Origin: an uncultured Halobacteriovorax sp.
GTDB taxonomy: Bacteria; Bdellovibrionota; Bacteriovoracia; Bacteriovoracales; Bacteriovoracaceae
Assembly: GCA_913061265.1 (NCBI GenBank)
Contig: CAJXVS010000006.1
Coordinates: 1 to 64,000, forward strand
Length of the DNA: 64,000 nucleotides
Reading direction: 5' to 3'
Numbering within the stretch: position 1 is the first letter of the stretch; each line of letters opens with the position of its first letter. The notes beneath the pieces were generated by a model. It was not told the origin of the DNA, ran no database searches, and saw only the letters and a list, made by a program, of their open reading frames with translations. Positions 34,745 through 43,114 of this stretch are shown here, piece after piece. A program made the translations under genes and the position numbers.

Positions 34745-34945
34745 CTATTCAGCCAAGATATCATAAGGACGAATAGTCTTACGTCCGTTAGCTGCACATT
34801 TCTTTTGTGCTTGATCTACTAACCAGTAAACATACTCATTCATAGCTTCTAATGTATCAGAAGAAACATTAAAACCTTTCCCCTTAAGAGCTTCTTTTGT
34901 TTTTGATCCAACTAGTAACATGTCTTTTGCTTTTTTCTTAGCCAT
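34745..34945 (-). CDS. bacterial histone-fold protein
   Basis: 66 residues, GAGG ahead of ATG. After a basic start (MAKKKAKDMLL), the chain fits a single histone fold: short helix (SKTKEALKGKG), long central helix (SSDTLEAMNEYVYWLVDQAQKKC), and the loop and last helix ANGRKTIRPYDILAE. RKTIRPYDI matches the RKT-x-x-x-D signature of archaeal histones and of the Bdellovibrio bacteriovorus histone Bd0055, which has a very similar C-terminal RKTVQAHD. Histones of this group dimerise and bind DNA. It has a near-consensus promoter and is probably abundant. Not HU or IHF: no beta-arm is present. Confidence 0.88.
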   Translation of the reverse strand: MAKKKAKDMLLVGSKTKEALKGKGFNVSSDTLEAMNEYVYWLVDQAQKKCAANGRKTIRPYDILAE

Positions 34946-34990
34946 AAGTTCCTCACTTAAATGTTTGTATTGTTTTCAATTAGGTTTCAA

Positions 34991-35019
34991 ATAATAATCG
35001 CGAGCCTTGCGAGAGTCAA
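34991..35019 (-). promoter_or_regulatory. near-consensus promoter of the histone gene
   Basis: On the minus strand TTGACT (35019-35014) and TATTAT (34996-34991) are 17 bp apart, five of six matches in each box. Transcription would start near 34984, giving a leader of about 39 nt. The spacer holds the direct repeat CTCGC-AAGG-CTCGC. Confidence 0.75.
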
Positions 35020-35177
35020 TATGAGGTACGTCGGGATGCACTTGACTCAAACAATCAGCTTTCTTCAGATAGGCTCTAAATAGCCTCTAAACCCCTAGAT
35101 TTTCAATAGAAACCCCATAAGGTTTTACTAAAAAACTCCGATAAGAAAGGAGGTAGTTTTATTATCGACAGGATAAT

Positions 35178-38048
35178 ATGAGAGCAAAATATTCTTTAAA
35201 AATTTTATTGACCGCTTGGTTATTTTTAGTTCAGTCGTGCTCCTTTAAAGCTGAGTCACCTTCTCGTATTCCCGCCAACGACCCACTTGATTTAATTTAC
35301 CGTGAAAGACAATTTAAAAACTCAAAGATTTACAACTACTCAGGCTTCTTGGCCATTCCTCCCGCGAGATGGGTTGCTAAGATTGTTATTGAAAAAAAAC
35401 TAAAAGCTTTCCTAGACGAACTTCCCCTAAAAAAAGAAGTCCGCCAAAGAATAGATGGAAAAGTTAAGCATAAGAACTTCATGGCGCAAATGGTTCCCTT
35501 TCTCTTAGGTGCCAAAGATCTCTACATGGCGACCGAAGAAGATAAGGCCATCAATTTTGAAAAATACATTCTTCCTTTGTTTCCTGACCCAAAGGCCATC
35601 CCAGGTTTAAAACATAGTAAGTTTACTTATGGAGACCCAGACTTTGAAGGAGATCATGCTGTTAAAGAAAAAGCGGCTATGTCCAAGGCCTTCCTTGCTC
35701 AGGTCATAGAAGTTTTTGATGCTCTTTTATTAAATGATGATCAGTATGTCTTAGGACAGAAACCAGAAGTTAGCGTCGAGCTCGGTGAGATAGCGATGCC
35801 TCATGTAAAAAAACTACTACAGATGGCCATTAAAGAGTTTGAACTCGGGCCAAAGGTCATAGAGCAGATACTACCTATTCTCAAAGATGACCTCATGATA
35901 GAGGCCCTCTCAATCTCAGCTGCTGAGGCCATCCTCATGTATGCTTATAAACATTATCAAATGTTTGCTAAGAAATATCACAAACAAAGAGTTTTAAAGC
36001 AGTGGATGAAAGATGAGCTTGCAAAGAAAGATTCCAAGCTTTGGGAATATTTAGAAAAGAATATCAACGAGCGCCGCTATGGTATTCATATTGTCGTTGA
36101 TGGCCTTCAAGGAAACTTGATGGAGTCTCTCTCGCAATCATCCCCTAACAATAAATTTCTGAAGACAATTCAAAGGGAACATAAGAACTTCAAGGATTTT
36201 AAACCTAAAGATGTTCCTTCTAAAAAGATGGATAAGGTTCAGCAAGTTGATTTTCTCAACTACCTAGTGGGACGTAAGACACCACTAAAAGAGAAAAACT
36301 TTCTTCCCTTTTTTAAAGAGCTTTACAAGAAAAGTAATAACTCAATTGCAAAGAATGGACTCTCAACTACTCCGACTATTTCTGCTAGAAACCTACCCAT
36401 CGCTTTTACAGGAGCTCCTGTTACTGGTGAGCACTCTACAGGAATAACAAACTTCAATTTTCTAGATAGAGAGAACAACCGCTCTTACTATTTTTGGGGT
36501 AACGATGCTCTTCAGTTTGATGCCATCGCAGAAAAAAATGGACAATTAACAAATTTTTTACGCCTTCCCCATTTAAATAGTCTCAATTGTAGCGGCTCCT
36601 ATTTTGAAGGAGCTGATTGGTCCTTTGACCCTATGATTAATCTCATCGCAGGTGAACTACAGCGAGACTTTGGAGATATCCTTTGTTTAAAAGAGCTTGA
36701 GAGAAGGGCCTTAAATGAAATAAAAGCTTCTAAGCTTAGAGCAAGGCTCTTAAGCTATAGAGAGAAAATTAAGAAGTACAACCGCTTTAGAAGGCGGTAT
36801 CAAAACCGTGGTGGCTTTAACCGAAAAGATCCAACCCTTGCTGCCCACGCCATCATCCAAAATTTAAGCGAACTAGAAAACGATACTCTACCTACTCACC
36901 TCGTTTATTATAATCCATGGCCAGATCACTTTGCTCATTTCACAGGCCCTTTTGCTGATGAAATTATCTCTCCCACCGGAGAGCTTAACCGCTTAGATTA
37001 TTGGTTAGGTAGAATTAAAAGTGTTTATAAAAAAGCAGGCGTATTAAGTAAGACCCTCTTTGGTATGACAGGAGATCACGGTCTTGATCCTGTTTATTAT
37101 GTTATCAACCCTGAAGTGGCAGTATTTGAAAAGATGACCAGCGATGGTATCGAAGTAAAAGTACATAAAGTAAGTGTAGATGAAGGCGGAGGCCCTAAAC
37201 TTAAGCACCCTTTAAAGCCACAAAGTATGAAAGGCTTTGATGTTATTGTTGGATCCACCGCTGGTGGTAATCATAATATGGACCTTTTTATCGACCAAGG
37301 TAGCAACTGGAAAAAGCAGCCTCTTATTTCTCATTTAAGAAACTATCAATTAATTTCAGGACAAAAAGTAGATATCTTAGATGAGATTCTTACTAATCTT
37401 GGAGATACATTAGACTACCTTGTTGTTAGAAACGAAGAAGGCACTCCAAGAAGCACTGATACTCAAATATTAAGAAAGTGGAAAGGCGTCCTTCACCAAG
37501 GAAGGGTTATCAGAATTGAAGATCGTATCTTCTATTCATCAAAAACTGATATCCTTCAAGTAAGATCTCCAAGTAGATATAGAGATATTTCTTCAAGTAA
37601 AGATACAGCAACTGCCCTTCAGGTAAAATGCTTAGATAAGGCAAAGATCAGTGACCCAAGTTCATGGTGTGATGAATCTACCTGGAGGGAGCTGACTAGC
37701 TATAGCGCGAGACCAGGCTCTGTCGGGCAAACAGCTCACCTCTACGATACAGATCTTGCGGGAACCATTAACCTCTTTCCAGCTCAGGGAGTGGCCTTTA
37801 ACTCAACAGTACCTGGCCGTCATGCTGGTGAACTCTTTCACGAGAAGGATGCTTTTGTAGGTGTCTTTGGTGAGCCCGTAGGCGCTAAAGTTAAGCTTCA
37901 GAGTGAAGTAAATGGTTCAATCCCAAGAGTTATGTATGAATGGCTCTCTGGCACTAAGACCTCTGATGAGGCCGATATTAAGTATCATCAAAAAGGCTGG
38001 GGCTTCGATTCTTTTTATGAAAAAATAGATATTCGCGAAAAGAAATAG
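35178..38048 (+). CDS. lipoprotein of the alkaline phosphatase superfamily
   Basis: 956 residues with lipobox VQSC (lipidated Cys at about residue 21). After a helical region of about 280 residues comes an alkaline-phosphatase/phosphodiesterase-like domain. HIVVDGLQGN (near 307) is like the first metal-site strand. YYNPWPDHFAH (about 575-585) has the DxxxH pattern of the second metal site, and MTGDHGLDP (about 634-642) matches the D-H of this superfamily. A late PGRHAGELFH could give the last histidine. The nucleophile Ser/Thr is not certain. Members hydrolyse phosphate or sulfate esters, or transfer phospholipid head groups. Substrate unknown; envelope location is expected. Confidence 0.75.
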   Translation: MRAKYSLKILLTAWLFLVQSCSFKAESPSRIPANDPLDLIYRERQFKNSKIYNYSGFLAIPPARWVAKIVIEKKLKAFLDELPLKKEVRQRIDGKVKHKNFMAQMVPFLLGAKDLYMATEEDKAINFEKYILPLFPDPKAIPGLKHSKFTYGDPDFEGDHAVKEKAAMSKAFLAQVIEVFDALLLNDDQYVLGQKPEVSVELGEIAMPHVKKLLQMAIKEFELGPKVIEQILPILKDDLMIEALSISAAEAILMYAYKHYQMFAKKYHKQRVLKQWMKDELAKKDSKLWEYLEKNINERRYGIHIVVDGLQGNLMESLSQSSPNNKFLKTIQREHKNFKDFKPKDVPSKKMDKVQQVDFLNYLVGRKTPLKEKNFLPFFKELYKKSNNSIAKNGLSTTPTISARNLPIAFTGAPVTGEHSTGITNFNFLDRENNRSYYFWGNDALQFDAIAEKNGQLTNFLRLPHLNSLNCSGSYFEGADWSFDPMINLIAGELQRDFGDILCLKELERRALNEIKASKLRARLLSYREKIKKYNRFRRRYQNRGGFNRKDPTLAAHAIIQNLSELENDTLPTHLVYYNPWPDHFAHFTGPFADEIISPTGELNRLDYWLGRIKSVYKKAGVLSKTLFGMTGDHGLDPVYYVINPEVAVFEKMTSDGIEVKVHKVSVDEGGGPKLKHPLKPQSMKGFDVIVGSTAGGNHNMDLFIDQGSNWKKQPLISHLRNYQLISGQKVDILDEILTNLGDTLDYLVVRNEEGTPRSTDTQILRKWKGVLHQGRVIRIEDRIFYSSKTDILQVRSPSRYRDISSSKDTATALQVKCLDKAKISDPSSWCDESTWRELTSYSARPGSVGQTAHLYDTDLAGTINLFPAQGVAFNSTVPGRHAGELFHEKDAFVGVFGEPVGAKVKLQSEVNGSIPRVMYEWLSGTKTSDEADIKYHQKGWGFDSFYEKIDIREKK

Positions 38049-38055
38049 TTTATTC

Positions 38056-39315
38056 TTATAAGCTACCACCGGTGTTACCTCCAGTGCTTTGCCCAGAGCT
38101 TGGAGCTTTTGGCCGTTGCTTCTTTATTAGCCTTCTTCTTTTCTTGGCCCGTCTTAATTTTTTCCTTTGCTTATCCATTGTATTTTTCAGGCTCTTCTTT
38201 TTAGACCTTACTCTCTTAAACTTTTTGATTAAGGACTTCTTCTCAATAATTAATTTAGTCCTTTCATCTTTAAGAGCCTTCCTCTTTGCCTTAAAAACAA
38301 TTTTTTCTTTCTTTAGTTCATGGGTCTTCTTTGATATTTGAAGTTTTAGACGAGGGTCTTTTCTTCCTGTCTTAAATTGACGAACTTGTTGCCTTAAGCT
38401 TTTCTCTTTTCTTTTTAATTGAGATCCTTCATTTACTAAAGCCTTAGATTTTAAACTTATAGATCTTGATTTATCAGAGAGGTTCTTTTTCCTTAGATTA
38501 AACTCTTTTCGCTTTTTATTGAATAACTCACGTTTCTTTTTTAACTTCTCGCTATTAGATTTATGCTTACTCTCTTGGAGGGCCCATTTCTTATTATGAA
38601 GATTCCACTTATTTTCATCTCTAACCCATTCCTTTCTTTTTTTAGAAAACTCAGCCCTCTTCTTTAGGTGAAGAGATTTATTCTTCTCTACATCAATTGT
38701 TTTCTTTTCAGTATTATAATCTAGGCTTCTTACCCAATCGTACTTTTGAGGATGAGTAAACTTTCCTTCTTCTACATGAATACCATGTCCGGCTTCAATG
38801 GCTTCTTTATGGTCTTTATTTGAAGGGTTGCTAATTTCGACAACACCTTTATCTACAGCAAGTTCGGTATGTCCTGTTGATTCATCTATTCCAGCAAAGA
38901 AGCGAGTCCCTCGAACACCCATCGCGACACTTGTCGTTTTAACATGAAAAATGGGAGCGGCCTCTTCGTTAATTACATTAATAAATAACTGACCTATTTT
39001 CAAAAAGATATTAGTCGAACCGAGGACGCTATCTTCAACAGGCTCTGCTAACTTTTCGATAGTAATTTCTGTGTTTGGAAGTATACGAAGAGTCGAGTTA
39101 TCGGGAAAACGAATAATGGCTAAGGCATTAGGGCCAGTCTTTATAATATCCCCATCAGTGAAGAACTCCCCTTTTTCTACATCAACAAAGACTGTGCTTA
39201 AAGCTTTGACTTGGACACTACCCTTTGAGTGAAAAAGCTCTGCTCCATGAGGATGAGTACCTGCCTCTGAGAGGCCCATTGTTAGAGTGAGAGCAAGGAG
39301 GATTATAAACTTCAT
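38056..39315 (-). CDS. FecR-domain protein with long basic coiled coil
   Basis: 419 residues from ATG 39315, preceded by GGGG; a TTG at 39327 would add four residues and break the signal peptide less cleanly. Signal peptide ends near SEA at residue 18. Residues about 25-185 form a FecR-type beta domain (GDIIKTGPNALAIIRFPDNS, then TSVAMGVRGTRF, hallmark of secreted FecR domains). From about 195 to 405 the chain is almost entirely Lys/Arg-rich helix, with very few acidic runs, ending in a Ser/Gly-rich tail. FecR-only exported proteins often bind the cell wall. The basic helix would suit anionic partners such as LPS, teichoic polymers or nucleic acid, which is inference. Confidence 0.8.
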   Translation of the reverse strand: MKFIILLALTLTMGLSEAGTHPHGAELFHSKGSVQVKALSTVFVDVEKGEFFTDGDIIKTGPNALAIIRFPDNSTLRILPNTEITIEKLAEPVEDSVLGSTNIFLKIGQLFINVINEEAAPIFHVKTTSVAMGVRGTRFFAGIDESTGHTELAVDKGVVEISNPSNKDHKEAIEAGHGIHVEEGKFTHPQKYDWVRSLDYNTEKKTIDVEKNKSLHLKKRAEFSKKRKEWVRDENKWNLHNKKWALQESKHKSNSEKLKKKRELFNKKRKEFNLRKKNLSDKSRSISLKSKALVNEGSQLKRKEKSLRQQVRQFKTGRKDPRLKLQISKKTHELKKEKIVFKAKRKALKDERTKLIIEKKSLIKKFKRVRSKKKSLKNTMDKQRKKLRRAKKRRRLIKKQRPKAPSSGQSTGGNTGGSL

Positions 39316-39436
39316 GATTTGCCCCAATAAGTGTTAAAAAAGATGAGAAAGAATTAACTAGGCTCTTATTTTATATCAGTATTCAATTTTATTCCATCAA
39401 ACTGTGTTCAAATGCTAAATCAATATAAGAGATCCC

Positions 39437-41206
39437 TTAAGAAAGTTCAGAGCTCCCTGTCTGAACATTCCATAGGCCGTGATAAAGACCTTTCTTTGCG
39501 ATTAATTCAGAGTGATTACCAACTTCAACGACTTCACCTTGATCTAAGACATAAATCCTATCAGCATGAACAATGGTCGATAGCCTATGGGCCACAATGA
39601 TAGTGGTCTTCTCACTTGTAATCTTTAACAAAGATCTTTGGATCGCGGCTTCAGTTTCATTATCAACAGCAGAAGTGGCTTCATCAAAAAGATAAATAGG
39701 GGCATTTTTAACGATAGCTCTTGCGATGGCCATTCTTTGTCTTTGACCGCCAGAGAGTTTCTGTCCTCGTTCTCCTACAACTGTTTCATAAGAGTTTTCT
39801 AAAGAGTTCTCAATAAAGTTATGCGCTTCTGCTTTCTTAGAAGCCTCAATCACTTCTTCTTTAGTCGCATCAAAGCTTCCAAACTTTATATTCTCATGGG
39901 CGCTTCCATGAAAAAGATAATTATCTTGTCCAACATAACTAAAAGCGCCTCGTAAGCTTTGAAAGTCATACTGATCGATGCCATCGCCATCAAGAGAGAT
40001 ATCACCTTTTTGCGCTTCGTAGAATCTTAAAAGTAACTTAATAAAAGTAGATTTCCCAGAACCTGTTGGCCCTACAAGACCAATAGTCTCCCCTGGTTTT
40101 ACTTCAACCGAAACATTCTTCAAAACTAATGGTCCCGTATCATAAGAAAAACTGACATCTTTAAAATTGATATGACCCTTGACCTCATTAGTCTTTTTAG
40201 ACAATGTCCCTGGTTTTATATTGATAGGCGTATCGATAAGATTGAAGATCCTATGACAAGAGGCCATGGCCCTTTGATAAAGATCAAAGGTTGCCCCAAG
40301 TCTTGTCAGAGGCCAAAGAAGTCTTTGGGTCATAAAGATAAGAACTGAATAAGACCCAACGGCCAAGACCTTATCTTGAACTAGCTTTCCCCCTAATAAG
40401 AGCGTGGCTAAGAACCCGAGAAGGACGGCCATCCTAATCAAAGGACTAAAGCTAGAGCTTAATTTAATCGCATGCTCATTTGCTTTAATATAGGACTTAC
40501 TTTGCTTTGATAACCTCTCTAACTCGTAGTCTTCAGCTCCATAACTTTTAACAGTGGCCGCGCCTGTTAAGTTATTAGAGAGAATTGCTCCAAGCAGGCT
40601 TACTTCCTCTCTCATATCGGCATAGCGAGGCTCAATCTTTTTTTGAAAGAGAAAGCTACCCCAAAGAATAATAGGCACAGGTAAAAAGGCAAAGGCTGCG
40701 ACTAAGGGAGAGAGATAGAAAAATACTCCTCCTACTATGATAACTGTTGTCGTCACTTGAATAATATCGTTGGCCCCTACGTCTAAAAAGCGCTCCAATT
40801 GATTTACATCATCATTTAAAACAGAAATAAGTGAGCCTGTACTTTTATCTTCAAAGTAGGCCACTTCTAAATCCTGCACATGCCTATAAGCATCCATTCT
40901 TAAGCGGTGCTGAATTTCCTGGGCTAAGTTACGCCAGTCAAGCTGTAAGAGGTACTCAAACAGAGACTCAGCTCCCCAGATCAGTAAGGTGAGAAAAGCC
41001 ACGACCCACAATTGATTCATCGTCGATTCAATGCCCCAGCTCCCTAGCAAGGAGTCCTCTCCTTTTACAACAATATCAACGGCCATCCCAATTAAGATTG
41101 GCGGGGCAAGATCAAAGAGTTTATTTAAAAAGGAATAAGAAATGGCGCGCTTTATTTGAGTGCTTTCGCCATGCGAGTAACTAAGGAGTCTTTTAAAAGG
41201 AGTCAT
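39437..41206 (-). CDS. ABC transporter, fused membrane and ATPase domains (MsbA type)
   Basis: 589 residues. Six membrane segments fill residues about 20-320. The ATPase half has Walker A GPTGSGKST, the Q-loop region SYVGQDNYLF, signature LSGGQRQRM, Walker B IYLFDEATS and the H-loop AHRLS. This is the half-transporter layout of homodimeric lipid or drug exporters such as MsbA and LmrA. The substrate cannot be told. It may be read from a sigma-54 type promoter about 225 bp upstream. Single-gene unit; the next gene downstream is FecR-like on the same strand, 121 bp away. Confidence 0.93.
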   Translation of the reverse strand: MTPFKRLLSYSHGESTQIKRAISYSFLNKLFDLAPPILIGMAVDIVVKGEDSLLGSWGIESTMNQLWVVAFLTLLIWGAESLFEYLLQLDWRNLAQEIQHRLRMDAYRHVQDLEVAYFEDKSTGSLISVLNDDVNQLERFLDVGANDIIQVTTTVIIVGGVFFYLSPLVAAFAFLPVPIILWGSFLFQKKIEPRYADMREEVSLLGAILSNNLTGAATVKSYGAEDYELERLSKQSKSYIKANEHAIKLSSSFSPLIRMAVLLGFLATLLLGGKLVQDKVLAVGSYSVLIFMTQRLLWPLTRLGATFDLYQRAMASCHRIFNLIDTPINIKPGTLSKKTNEVKGHINFKDVSFSYDTGPLVLKNVSVEVKPGETIGLVGPTGSGKSTFIKLLLRFYEAQKGDISLDGDGIDQYDFQSLRGAFSYVGQDNYLFHGSAHENIKFGSFDATKEEVIEASKKAEAHNFIENSLENSYETVVGERGQKLSGGQRQRMAIARAIVKNAPIYLFDEATSAVDNETEAAIQRSLLKITSEKTTIIVAHRLSTIVHADRIYVLDQGEVVEVGNHSELIAKKGLYHGLWNVQTGSSELS

Positions 41207-41614
41207 GCCCGGAGCTTAGCACCGTTGGTGCGCTTAGGCCTCTGAGAACTGGACGCCTCTAAAAAAGAGGAGAGGGCCCTGGTCGTAGTTTATGCATTTT
41301 GAGAAATTTTGAAGTGTGTGTGAAAGGGATCAATTCTGCCCCTTTGGAGAGATTGGCTAAGATAGGGTGGGAAAAACACATATGTTTTGACCAGGGCTCT
41401 TTCATTGGTGCCAACCAGTTAACTATGTATAAAGCAGGCCCCGTGCCAAAAGTCAGACGCCTTTAGTCACCCATATATTGGGGACTTACGAGATTTTGAG
41501 CGGGCCAAAGTGAAACCGAGGTTCAAAAGGTCACTGGCAAAATTTCCTACTGGAACTAAATGGCACTAGGGGTGAGAATAAGAGTTAGGAATAATCCTTT
41601 AAGGTACTGTAATT
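41207..41614. other. 408-bp intergenic region with structured stretches
   Basis: Upstream region of the ABC transporter and of a possible small plus-strand gene. It contains a short hairpin GCACC-AAC-GGTGC (minus strand, about 41220-41233), CCTCT-AAAAA-AGAGG (about 41260-41275), AAAACA-CATA-TGTTTT (about 41381-41396), and a sigma-54 type promoter on the minus strand. I looked for RNase P, tmRNA and SRP RNA signatures and found none. Confidence 0.5.
41431..41449 (-). promoter_or_regulatory. candidate sigma-54 promoter for the ABC transporter
   Basis: The minus strand reads TTGGCACGGGGCCTGCTTT. The invariant GG (-24) and GC (-12) are exactly 10 bases apart, and only one base of the TTGGCACG-N4-TTGCT consensus differs. 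The transcription start would be near 41422, about 215 bp before the ABC gene start. Confidence 0.5.
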
Positions 41615-41878
41615 ATGACTCAATGCATTGAATATTTTCAGAGATTTGTTAAAACAAAGAAGAAACAAACTGAGTCAGCTGGATTTATAAAAAGGAAAGA
41701 GATGCTTAACCAATTAGTAAAAATAAATATGATACTTCTCTTCATCCTTCTCTTAAATGGCATCTCTAATTCTTACCAACAAAAATCACAAAGACCCATT
41801 ACTGAAGATACCCTACAGGCCCTAGCGAAGTTACAAGCTAAGATGCCTACTTCAAAACTTTTTAAACAAAGCCTCTAA
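41615..41878 (+). CDS. possible small single-pass membrane protein
   Basis: 87 residues, ATG with AAGG ten bases upstream. One hydrophobic stretch (INMILLFILLLNGIS, about 38-52) lies between a basic N-terminus and a polar C-terminus, which would place the C-terminus outside. It overlaps the 3' end of thrC by 27 bp on the opposite strand. No homology recognised; codon use is plausible, but the length is short and chance cannot be excluded. Confidence 0.4.
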   Translation: MTQCIEYFQRFVKTKKKQTESAGFIKRKEMLNQLVKINMILLFILLLNGISNSYQQKSQRPITEDTLQALAKLQAKMPTSKLFKQSL

Positions 41879-43114
41879 GCTAGCGTCGATATCAAAATAG
41901 AAAGATTCTTTTTCAAGTAAGCCTGAGAGTTTAGGCGGAAGCATGATCTTGCTTCCGATAGCTGGTTCTACAATTTCTTTAAATTTAGAAGCGTGCGCAG
42001 TCGCAGAGATAATATAAGGTTCATCATTGAGAAGTTTTTTAGCCGCTCTCATACCCACTGCTGTGTGGGGACAAATTGGAGTTCCATACTTTTGATATGC
42101 TTCTTTAATTTCTTCTAAGATCTCACTATCCGATACGCTCTGGCTTAAGCTATCTTTCTTTAACTCATTTAAGTCTTTGTAAAGATCATTAAGCCTTTCC
42201 ATATTACTCGGGGCCCCTACATCCATGGCATTAGCTAGTGTTTCAACTGATGATAAAGCTTTAAACTCTCCTGTCTCAAAAAAATTTGTAACTGATCTAT
42301 TTTCATTAGTGGCCAAGAGAACCTTATCAATTGGTGCTCCCATCTTTTTTGCCCATAAAGCTCCGAAACCATTTCCAAGATTTCCTGTTGGGATAACAAG
42401 GTTAGGTTTCGATCCTGTTTTTTCAAAAAATAATTGCGAACTATAACCATGGTAGGCCATTTGGGGTAAGAGCCTACCAATATTAATACTATTGGCCGAA
42501 GTTAGATTGAATTTTTGACGAAGGGACTTATCAGAAAAAGCATCCTTAACCATCTTTTGGCAATCATCAAAACTTCCCTCTACACGGAAGCTCATGACAT
42601 TATCACCCCAGCAAGTCAGCTGTTTCTCTTGAAGTGGTGAGACCTTCCCCTTAGGAAAGAGGATCGCTACGTTTATGCCTGGCTTATTATGAAAAGCGCT
42701 CGCTACCGCGCCTCCCGTATCTCCACTTGTGGCCACGAGAATGGTCAGTTTTCCTGTTCCAGACTTCTTAGAAAGAACTTCAGCTAAGAAGCGCGCTCCA
42801 AAGTCCTTAAAGGCACAAGTTGGTCCATGATAGAGCTCTAATAGAGCGTGATTCTGTTCATAAAAATTCAAGCTCACAGGAAAGTTAAGGGCCCTATCAA
42901 TAATTCCTGAGAGATCATTTTCTAGCTCATCCCCTTTAAAAAAAGGACTAAGGGCCTGAAGGCAATAATCTTGAAAGGAAGTTGCTGTTATCGACTCGAG
43001 CCCAGATCCCCAATTAGTCGGAAGAAAGAGACCGCCATCGCTAGCTAACCCTTCTACAATCGCATCAGAGAGTTCCATTTGAAGTGAGCTATCTCGCGTT
43101 GACCTAACTTTCAT
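41852..43114 (-). CDS. thrC: threonine synthase
   Basis: 420 residues. PLP-dependent fold: the PLP lysine lies in TCAFKDFGARF (about residue 106-116), and TSGDTGGA is the phosphate-binding turn. GNLGNGFGALWAKKM closes the second domain motif. It makes threonine from O-phosphohomoserine, the last step. The start codon overlaps the thrB stop (ATATGA), with GAGG from the end of thrB as ribosome site. Third gene of thrA-thrB-thrC. Confidence 0.95.
   Translation of the reverse strand: MKVRSTRDSSLQMELSDAIVEGLASDGGLFLPTNWGSGLESITATSFQDYCLQALSPFFKGDELENDLSGIIDRALNFPVSLNFYEQNHALLELYHGPTCAFKDFGARFLAEVLSKKSGTGKLTILVATSGDTGGAVASAFHNKPGINVAILFPKGKVSPLQEKQLTCWGDNVMSFRVEGSFDDCQKMVKDAFSDKSLRQKFNLTSANSINIGRLLPQMAYHGYSSQLFFEKTGSKPNLVIPTGNLGNGFGALWAKKMGAPIDKVLLATNENRSVTNFFETGEFKALSSVETLANAMDVGAPSNMERLNDLYKDLNELKKDSLSQSVSDSEILEEIKEAYQKYGTPICPHTAVGMRAAKKLLNDEPYIISATAHASKFKEIVEPAIGSKIMLPPKLSGLLEKESFYFDIDASLEALFKKF

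Noticed and set aside
39412-39600. 62-codon plus-strand frame
   Set aside because: Antisense to the end of the ABC transporter gene; no support.
41207-41614. Structured RNA such as RNase P, tmRNA, 6S or SRP RNA
   Set aside because: None of the conserved core sequences of these RNAs was found on either strand.
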